Origin: Pseudomonadota bacterium
Lineage (GTDB): Bacteria; Desulfobacterota; Desulfobulbia; Desulfobulbales; Desulfocapsaceae
Length of the DNA: 41,178 nt
Assembly: GCA_018821785.1 (NCBI GenBank)
Contig: JAHJLI010000274.1
Span: 1 to 41,178, forward strand
Reading direction: 5' to 3'
The notes under the pieces are model-generated. The model did no database searches. It saw only the letters and a program-made list of their open reading frames with translations, and had not been told where the DNA came from. A program made the translations under genes and the position numbers. Below are positions 35,575 to 41,178 of the stretch, one piece after another (position 1 is the first letter of the stretch; every line of letters begins with the position of its first letter).

Positions 35575-36412
35575 TCCCCTTATCATCACCTGCGCTCTGG
35601 TTGGCGCCGAGCAGACCAGGGAGACATATCCGTTTTTGCCGCTGAGCCCAGAGGAGATTGCCGTTGCCGCTGAAGAAGCGGTGGCCGCAGGGGCAACGGT
35701 CATCCATCTCCATGTTCGCGATGCCGCAGGAAAACCGAGCCAGCAGGTGGAAATATTCGCCGAGGTCAGTGAAAAGATCCGCAGGCGATGCGACTGTATC
35801 CTCCAGTATTCCACCGGTGGAGCGGTGGGCACCCCGCTTGCCGAGCGTTGCGCGCCCCTGCAGCTGCGTCCGGAAATGGCTACCCTGTCGATGGGTACTA
35901 TGAATTTCGGACCGGACATCTATGAGAATTCTGAGTCAACCATCACCGCCATCGCCAGCGCCATCAAGGACAATGGGATTATGGCTGAGCTCGAGGTCTT
36001 CGATGTAGGAATGTTTGAAAATATTGCAAGATTTGCCGCAAGAGGTATTCTGCCTCAAAGGCACCACGTCGATTTCGTCCTGGGCGTGCCTGGCGGCATG
36101 GCGGCAACAATCGGCAACCTCGTGCTTTTGGTCGATCGCTTGGCAGTCGGTCAGAGTTGGACGGCTGCCGCCCTCGGCAGGCAGCAATTACCCCTTACCA
36201 CCCACGCCATCGCCATGGGCGGCCATGTTCGGGTTGGGATCGAGGACAATATTTATTACCGGAAAGGTGAACTTGTGCGCAGAAATGCCCAGCTGGTCGA
36301 CCGGGTGGCCCGTCTGGCGCGCGAGTTGGAGCGGCCCATAGCCACAGTGCAACAGGCGCGGGCAATCCTTGGCCTGAAACAGCATGAAACAGGGGTCAGG
36401 TCCCCAAATTAA
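35564..36412 (+). CDS. kce: 3-keto-5-aminohexanoate cleavage enzyme
   Basis: A 282-residue zinc-dependent TIM-barrel enzyme (BKACE family) that converts 3-keto-5-aminohexanoate plus acetyl-CoA to acetoacetate and 3-aminobutyryl-CoA. The zinc histidines are in VIHLHVRD (about residues 45-52). [10 protein letters not shown] and [11 protein letters not shown] follow, and the C-terminal [20 protein letters not shown] carries the third zinc-site region (Glu of GIED). The last residues, GVRSPN, are read from a GGGG-TCAGGT-CCCC sequence (36392-36405) that also leads into the stop, so the natural C-terminus has probably been replaced. Confidence 0.95.
   Translation: MPSDPLIITCALVGAEQTRETYPFLPLSPEEIAVAAEEAVAAGATVIHLHVRDAAGKPSQQVEIFAEVSEKIRRRCDCILQYSTGGAVGTPLAERCAPLQLRPEMATLSMGTMNFGPDIYENSESTITAIASAIKDNGIMAELEVFDVGMFENIARFAARGILPQRHHVDFVLGVPGGMAATIGNLVLLVDRLAVGQSWTAAALGRQQLPLTTHAIAMGGHVRVGIEDNIYYRKGELVRRNAQLVDRVARLARELERPIATVQQARAILGLKQHETGVRSPN
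36392..36405 (+). repeat. GGGG-TCAGGT-CCCC inverted element at the kce 3' end
   Basis: A small symmetrical sequence inside the last codons of kce. It resembles dispersed GGGGTCAGGT-type sequences that I recall near REP-associated transposases in this group. The TCCCCTGGTTCCCA at about 22144 is loosely related. With this small element alone, the origin is uncertain. Confidence 0.4.
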
Positions 36413-36429
36413 AAAATAGGAGAATAAAA

Positions 36430-36825
36430 ATGGCTACCGAAATTCAAGTGAGCTTTCCTGGAAATTTACGAGTGGAGGCCAAAGTCGGTGAGTTTGTCAT
36501 TGCCACGGATCAGCCGGAAAAGGCCGGTGGGGATGGCTCGGCACCTACCCCATTTGCGCTTTTTGCCTCTTCTATCGCTACATGCGCTGGGTTTTTTGCG
36601 GTCAAATTCTGCCGAACCCGCAACATTGACACCCATGAGATGAAGCTTAATATGGTCTACGACTGGGATAAAGAAAAAAAGCGCTATCCCAAGATGACAC
36701 TGCAGCTGACCTTGCCGAAGGATTTTCCTGTTAAGTATCATGAGGCGATCCTTCGAGCCATGGATCAGTGCGTGGTCAAGGAACATATCCACAACCCGCC
36801 GGAGTTTGCAATCAGTCTGGTTTGA
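36430..36825 (+). CDS. OsmC family protein
   Basis: A 131-residue OsmC/Ohr-like protein, family members of which reduce organic peroxides with paired Cys. TPFALFASSIATCAGFFAVKFC (about residues 38-59; the stretch is shown here by its key Cys at about 50 and 59) and MDQCVVKEHIHNPPEFAI (Cys near 117) provide candidate peroxidatic and resolving residues, though the spacing should be compared with a structure. The YDWDKEKKRYPKM segment matches the central strands. AGGAG lies upstream of the ATG. It is 17 bases after kce, so it may be co-transcribed, but it has no known role in lysine fermentation. Confidence 0.88.
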   Translation: MATEIQVSFPGNLRVEAKVGEFVIATDQPEKAGGDGSAPTPFALFASSIATCAGFFAVKFCRTRNIDTHEMKLNMVYDWDKEKKRYPKMTLQLTLPKDFPVKYHEAILRAMDQCVVKEHIHNPPEFAISLV

Positions 36826-36870
36826 ACTTCGTGTTATATAAACAAGGTACAACCCAAAAAAGGAAAGAAA

Positions 36871-37206
36871 ATGAGAATACTGCTCCTATTAACGGCATTC
36901 GCCCTGTTCCTCGGCGGATGCACCCAGGAAACCCAGAACAAGATTGGCAGAGCTGTGCAGAACTGGACCGGAACCGATGGCATTCTCGAAGTGTATGCCG
37001 GTGATAAACTGGTGAAACGGTTTGTGAAAATAGATAAATTGTCCACCGCTACCGCCACCGGCGGCAAGGTTGAACGGCCTTATCGCTTCGGCTACGGTAT
37101 TCTCGATGTCAACTTAAACGGCGTGGCCGACCCAGGTGAAAAAAAGGTCTATTTTGAGTTCAGCGACTACTCGACATCCTATATTTTCTACGAAAATCCC
37201 CAGTAA
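36871..37206 (+). CDS. small putative lipoprotein
   Basis: A 111-residue protein with a lipoprotein signal peptide: basic MR, hydrophobic ILLLLTAFALFLG and the lipobox LGGC with Cys at residue 17. The mature part has no family I recognise; it holds a compact beta-rich region, GILEVYAGDKLVKRFVKI and YGILDVNLNGVADPGEKK, the latter with a Dx-Nx-Gx-Dx loop like a calcium site. AAGGAAAG precedes the ATG. Its TAA stop is the first codon of the downstream 107-bp repeat. Confidence 0.75.
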   Translation: MRILLLLTAFALFLGGCTQETQNKIGRAVQNWTGTDGILEVYAGDKLVKRFVKIDKLSTATATGGKVERPYRFGYGILDVNLNGVADPGEKKVYFEFSDYSTSYIFYENPQ

Positions 37207-37309
37207 GCCGTCGTTCAAAATTAAATCGTACAATTCAATATCCTCCACGGCATAAGGGGCCGTATAGAAATTGATAAAAAGTCTGAGTTATTTCTTAACG
37301 GCCCCTAAA
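37203..37309 (+). repeat. 107-bp intergenic repeat, copy 2
   Basis: It is a near-identical partner of 5207-5313. This copy has four regularly placed arms: GCCGT (37208-37212), ACGGC (about 37247-37251), GCCGT (about 37259-37263) and ACGGC (37298-37302), so it can fold into two adjacent hairpins or one long one. It sits between convergent genes and supplies the stop codon of the lipoprotein gene. Confidence 0.9.
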
Positions 37310-37320
37310 GACAACAGCTG

Positions 37321-39273
37321 TCAGTCGGCCAGCCAATAGCAGGTCAGTGGTAAAATGACGATTGAATCGTTTTCAGCCTGAATGGAGGATCCCGAACAGA
37401 GGTCTTTCATCCTGTCCTGCAGAAAGAATCCAGAAGCTTTGAGCTCGTTGACCTGAAGCATTTGCGGGTCGATATTAAAATTAGCGACCACCAGCACCCG
37501 GTTGCGACTGTTTTGCGGATCGGCCCTGAAAAAAACGAGCAAATTTGGGTTATCCACGGACACCAAGGTGCGGTTGTCAAAGTCTGCAAACACTACCGTT
37601 TCCTTGCGTAAAGCAATCAGCTTTTTCAACTCGCTAAATATCCGGTGTTCCACCGTGCCGGTCTCATGACGCTTTTCCGCCTTTTGCCAATCAAAACTCG
37701 AGCGATTAATCCATCTATTATCGGCTGCCTTGGAGGGATCTTCAAGATATTCGAGACTGTTGAGGGTGCCGATCGCATCACCATAGTAAAGCAGCGGTAT
37801 GCCGCCGAATGAGAGGATCATGCTGTGCAGCAGCATGATGGTTTTAATCGCCGCATCGATGGCCTCCTGGTTTTGGCTTTCAAGCGCCGTCTCAAGGCCG
37901 ACGAGCGAAGCGAGAGAGCCGGAGATGCGGGCATCACCGGTCTTGGGGTTGTCGCCAAACGGCACGCCCCTGGCCGTCGAACCGGGGAATTTACCGGTGA
38001 AATAGTCAACCAGAAATCGTCGGTGTTTGAATGGGTCATAACCTGACAACCTGGCATCGTTATCGTCGAAACCCAAGCCAATGTCGTCGTGGCAGCGAAC
38101 ATAGTTGAGCCATGTTGCCCGTTCCAGTTTTTCCGGCAGACTCTTGACTCCACGGTTGAGCAGGATAGCATTTTTGGTAGCCACCGCATCCCAGAGCAAT
38201 GACATGAAGGTGGCGTTGTAGGCGATCTCGCATTCCTTGGAGTAGATGGCATCCTCACCGAAGTATTTGGCAATCTCGGCAGGGGCAACTATGGCCTCGG
38301 CAATGAACAGCACGCCCGGCGCGGTCACCTGGCAGCAGTCCTTCATCAACCGCAGCAGGAAATGGGCCTCGCGCTCGTTCTGGCAGGTACTGCCCACCTT
38401 TTTCCAAAGGAAGGCTACTGCATCGAGGCGCAGTATGTCCGCGCCCTTGTTGGCCCAGAACAGGATGATGTCGATCATCTCGATGAGCACCGACGGGTTG
38501 CGATAATTCAAGTCCCACTGGTAGTTGTTGAATACCGTCATCACCCATTTGCCCAGCGCTTCATCCCAGGTGAAGTTGCCGGGCGAGGTTGCCGGAAAAA
38601 TCTCCGGCATGGTCTCCTCATAGATATCCGGCATTTCGCGATTATCGAAGATGTAGTAGTAATCCTGATATTTTTTTTCGCCGCTGCGTGCCTTCTTTAC
38701 CCATTCATGCTCCTCCGAGGTGTGGTTGACAACGACATCAAGGACCAGAAGCATGTCGCGTTTCTGGAGAGTTGATGCGAGGCTTTCAACATCACGGGTT
38801 GTTCCGAAGCGGGGATCGATCTTATTAAAGTCGCGCACTGCATAACCGCCGTCGCTGTTGTCAGGAGGGCAGTCGAGCATGGGCATGATGTGTAGTAAAT
38901 TAATTCCCAGATCCTGCAGATAGGGAAGTTTTCCTCTCAACCCCTTCAAATCTCCGGCAAAGCGGTCGCAATACAGCGCCATGCCGACCCATTTCTGGCT
39001 CAGGAACCAGTTGTAGTTTCTCTCTCTTGCCAGATCCGATTTCCGCAGACAAGGGGTACGCTCGATATAACGAAGCGCCAGTGTCTCGACCAGACATACC
39101 ATCTGTTTTTTGAAGTCGGGGCGGTCACCATAGAGCAATCGGAACAGAGAATAGATGGCATAGAAGTTGGCCCCGAGGCGGGTGTAGAAGTGCCGGAGTC
39201 GATGCTTACCGATTTCGTGTTTCAGCTCATGGAGTATTTCGTTCAGCAGTGCGTGGGAAGCTTGTTCGTACAT
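37321..39273 (-). CDS. ams: amylosucrase
   Basis: A 650-residue GH13 enzyme that transfers glucose from sucrose to alpha-glucan, releasing fructose, and can also hydrolyse sucrose. Motifs in order: LHIMPMLDCPPDNSDGGYAV (about residues 127-146), LVLDVVVNHTSEEHEW, ADILRLDAVAFLWK with the nucleophile Asp, VLFIAEAIVAP with the acid/base Glu, and NYVRCHDDIGLGF with the transition-state His-Asp. All match the Neisseria polysaccharea enzyme pattern as recalled (DILRMDAVAFIWK, NYVRSHDDIGW). The N-terminal helical domain of about 90 residues is present. It starts eight bases after the phosphatase gene, in one operon with sucrose synthesis. Confidence 0.93.
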   Translation of the reverse strand: MYEQASHALLNEILHELKHEIGKHRLRHFYTRLGANFYAIYSLFRLLYGDRPDFKKQMVCLVETLALRYIERTPCLRKSDLARERNYNWFLSQKWVGMALYCDRFAGDLKGLRGKLPYLQDLGINLLHIMPMLDCPPDNSDGGYAVRDFNKIDPRFGTTRDVESLASTLQKRDMLLVLDVVVNHTSEEHEWVKKARSGEKKYQDYYYIFDNREMPDIYEETMPEIFPATSPGNFTWDEALGKWVMTVFNNYQWDLNYRNPSVLIEMIDIILFWANKGADILRLDAVAFLWKKVGSTCQNEREAHFLLRLMKDCCQVTAPGVLFIAEAIVAPAEIAKYFGEDAIYSKECEIAYNATFMSLLWDAVATKNAILLNRGVKSLPEKLERATWLNYVRCHDDIGLGFDDNDARLSGYDPFKHRRFLVDYFTGKFPGSTARGVPFGDNPKTGDARISGSLASLVGLETALESQNQEAIDAAIKTIMLLHSMILSFGGIPLLYYGDAIGTLNSLEYLEDPSKAADNRWINRSSFDWQKAEKRHETGTVEHRIFSELKKLIALRKETVVFADFDNRTLVSVDNPNLLVFFRADPQNSRNRVLVVANFNIDPQMLQVNELKASGFFLQDRMKDLCSGSSIQAENDSIVILPLTCYWLAD

Positions 39274-39281
39274 CAGTAGCC

Positions 39282-40118
39282 TTATGTTAAGTTCATTTTA
39301 TGGAGTATTGTGTTCATTTCCGGCCAATAATGGGCAACTCCCTCAAGGATGCCGGCACAGTAATTGCCGTTCATCCCAAGATAGTCGCCCCTGGCGATAT
39401 AGAGTGTTGCCGGGTTGGCGTTCGCAGCACGGCCTTTAATATCGTCCTCGGCATTGGCCACGAGGACGGAGGGGATGTCGCTCAGCAGCACATCCAGGTC
39501 GTTGCCGCTGTCCCCTGCAAAAACTGTGTTGCTGTTTTGAAAACCGAGATTCTGCATAAGAAAGCGGATGGCGTGCAGCTTATTGGCGCTTGCCGGCAGG
39601 ACGTCGAGCAAACCAAGACCGGCTGTTTCGTCAACACTCCAGATCAGATTCGCCTTAACCCCTGCACGTGTCAGCCTCATGTCCATCTCACCTATCAATA
39701 TTTGGGTGTCCGTTTCGATTGGCACATAGAAGCTCAACTTGTGAAGGTTCTGCTTTTCCTTTTCCTGCAGTCTGAGCACCGGGAAAACGCTTAATAAACG
39801 ATATAATTCCTCACGGGACATACCTCGCCAGTCCGGAGCGATCCGGGCATCCCACTGGTCCCATCGTTGCCATCCGGACGAGCCGATCTGGTAGATCGTC
39901 GTGCCGACATCGGCGATGGCAAAATCAGGTTGCGGCAAACCAAAGTCGGCAATTGCCTGTTCGATGAGGGCACGATGCCTGCCGGTCACATAGGCAAGTG
40001 AAACTTCCTCACGGCTCGCCAGCTGTTCGAATCGTTTTTTCGCCTCTGCTGATTCAGGCTGGGTACCATTTGGGATCAAGGTTCGGTCAAGATCAGTGCA
40101 AAGCAGAAACCTGTTCAT
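39282..40118 (-). CDS. sucrose-6-phosphate phosphatase-like HAD hydrolase
   Basis: A 278-residue HAD-IIB phosphatase that would release sucrose from sucrose-6-phosphate. The intact nucleophile motif is LCTDLDRTLIPNG (Asp9 and Asp11), motif II is in AYVTGRHRALIEQAI (about 43-57), and the C-terminal VFAGDSGNDLDVLLSD gives the metal-binding Asp residues. It overlaps the SPS stop by four bases (ATGA). Its complete motifs contrast with the degenerate HAD region at the end of the SPS next to it, which fits a split of labour between the two proteins. Confidence 0.87.
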   Translation of the reverse strand: MNRFLLCTDLDRTLIPNGTQPESAEAKKRFEQLASREEVSLAYVTGRHRALIEQAIADFGLPQPDFAIADVGTTIYQIGSSGWQRWDQWDARIAPDWRGMSREELYRLLSVFPVLRLQEKEKQNLHKLSFYVPIETDTQILIGEMDMRLTRAGVKANLIWSVDETAGLGLLDVLPASANKLHAIRFLMQNLGFQNSNTVFAGDSGNDLDVLLSDIPSVLVANAEDDIKGRAANANPATLYIARGDYLGMNGNYCAGILEGVAHYWPEMNTILHKMNLT

Positions 40119-41178
40119 GATGCGGCCATTCCCGGTTCATCCGCAAAGAACCTGTAATGTTCCAGGGCTTCCAAGATGCCCGCGGCATGCTCTTTGTTCG
40201 AAAAATAAATATCCTCAATGTTGGCCAGATCTGATAATTCGGTGCGATGGCGGTTTTCCACTACAGTCGCCAGTGTGTTGCCCCGTAACATGTCGGCATC
40301 GCCACCGGTGACGCCGGCAACCAGGGTGTTCTCCAGCGGGAATCCGAGTTTTTCGGCACACCAGCGAAGGGCGAGCCCCTTGGAGGCCCTTGCGGGCAGC
40401 ACATCGAAGAACTGTCCGAAAGAAAAGACTGCATTCACCGCCTGCTCATTGCGCAGCAATAGCTTGCGGATCTCATGCACATCCGCCACCATCGGATCGA
40501 TGTAGTAGCTGATCTTAAAAGCGCTCTGGTTGATCTTCGGCTGCATCTTAAGCCCTGGTATTTCCGCAAGGATAGCCCGAACATCTTGCGGATTCCAGAG
40601 GTGGTTTATGTGCCGCTCCCAATCTTCTGACTTGGTGAGATCCGGCGCATAGTGGATTTCCGTCCCCTGCCCGGAAATCAATACGTCAGGCTGAGGAATG
40701 TTGTAGAGCTTGAGTCTGGCCAGCGCGTCATCAAGACGACAGCCGGTGGCAATACCGAAAATCGTCGACTTATGGTGTTTCTGCATGAGTTTCAGCAACA
40801 ATGACAACGATTCCCGATCACCGATCAAGTTCAAATCAAGACTGGTAAATATCGCCCGGTCACGGAATAATACTCCCGGCCGTCTGCGTGGATTTGTTCT
40901 GGCTATTGGTTCGGTCTTTTCTACCAGCGGCCGGATGACTGCCAGATATTTTTTCACATGGGCCTGCCACGAGTAATGCCTGCGCACGCCTTGCAAACCG
41001 TTTTTTGCAAAACGGTGCCACTCCTCTTTGTTCGTCAGAGTCTTGAGCAGGGCTTCAGCTATGGCCGTCTTGTCGAGAGGATTAATGAGGTAGCCGTTCC
41101 GGCAATTCCTGATAATGTCGCTCGGACCTCCGTCCTCGGTGGCGACGATCGGCAGACCGCAGGCAGCCGCCTCAAGTA
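40115..41178 (-). CDS. sucrose-phosphate synthase, C-terminal part (cut by window edge)
   Basis: A partial gene: the frame is open to the window end, so the start and most of the glycosyltransferase domain lie outside. The visible 354 residues begin with the GT-B donor-site motif LEAAACGLPIVATEDGGPSD (about residues 1-20), typical of SPS, which makes sucrose-6-phosphate from UDP-glucose and fructose-6-phosphate. A C-terminal HAD-like domain follows (about 105-350). Its nucleophile motif reads FTSLDLNLIGD where active phosphatases have DxDxT, so the first Asp is Ser and catalysis is unlikely. The separate phosphatase gene overlaps its stop. The internal TTG at 40996 is not the start. Confidence 0.9.
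   Translation of the reverse strand, partial: LEAAACGLPIVATEDGGPSDIIRNCRNGYLINPLDKTAIAEALLKTLTNKEEWHRFAKNGLQGVRRHYSWQAHVKKYLAVIRPLVEKTEPIARTNPRRRPGVLFRDRAIFTSLDLNLIGDRESLSLLLKLMQKHHKSTIFGIATGCRLDDALARLKLYNIPQPDVLISGQGTEIHYAPDLTKSEDWERHINHLWNPQDVRAILAEIPGLKMQPKINQSAFKISYYIDPMVADVHEIRKLLLRNEQAVNAVFSFGQFFDVLPARASKGLALRWCAEKLGFPLENTLVAGVTGGDADMLRGNTLATVVENRHRTELSDLANIEDIYFSNKEHAAGILEALEHYRFFADEPGMAAS

Noticed and set aside
1-41178. CRISPR arrays, tRNA or rRNA genes, complete insertion sequences
   Set aside because: No regularly spaced repeats, cloverleaf or rRNA-like stretches, or transposase domains were found when reading both strands; only small repeats and fragments are present.

Overview
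The window reads as a stretch of chromosome from an anaerobic, sulfate-reducer-like bacterium, most likely Desulfobacterota (Desulfobulbales-type). The lineage is inferred only from gene content: a GldA/GldFG-like ABC exporter with a DUF4340 partner, a clostridial-style lysine fermentation cluster, DUF917, an eCIS-core (DUF4157) protein and many c-di-GMP/two-component proteins. No rRNA, tRNA, CRISPR array or complete insertion sequence was seen.

Layout. 205-5041 (+): ABC ATPase, fused permease/GldG-like protein and DUF4340 protein with overlapping ends. 5047-5313: a long hairpin and copy 1 of a 107-bp repeat. 5314-6534 (-): MscS-type channel. 7008-9905 (+): a class I preQ1 riboswitch heading queC-queD-queE-queF, then a SUI1-like factor and a YwbE-like protein. 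10026-11573 (-): a DUF4157 protein whose frame is interrupted once by TGA, followed at suitable spacing by a bacterial SECIS-like hairpin; it is either a new selenoprotein or a fresh nonsense allele. 11861-19183 (+): a sensory island with a tandem-duplicated periplasmic binding protein, a hybrid histidine kinase, a gene remnant, a second binding protein of the same family and a diguanylate cyclase. 19495-21892 (+): an SH3/DUF6515 envelope protein, a zinc-ribbon membrane protein with HExxH, and a YceH protein. 22180-25160 (-): DUF917 protein and a PAS-GGDEF-EAL protein.

25498-28666 (-) holds tdh, a kbl-like gene and pirin. Divergent from it, 28846-36412 (+) holds a TetR regulator followed by kdd-kamA-kamB-kamD-kamE-kal-kce. 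Together the two arms would degrade threonine to glycine plus acetyl-CoA, and lysine through beta-lysine, 3,5-diaminohexanoate and 3-keto-5-aminohexanoate to acetoacetate and crotonyl-CoA. The shared 179-bp intergenic region is full of palindromes. kamC, normally between kamB and kamD, is missing; a G12 tract sits directly in front of kamB, and the kce 3' end runs into a repeat-like sequence.

36430-37206 (+): OsmC protein and a small lipoprotein, whose stop codon lies in copy 2 of the 107-bp repeat. 37321-41178 (-): sucrose-phosphate synthase (cut by the window edge), sucrose-phosphate phosphatase and amylosucrase, a sucrose synthesis/turnover operon probably serving osmoprotection or carbon storage.
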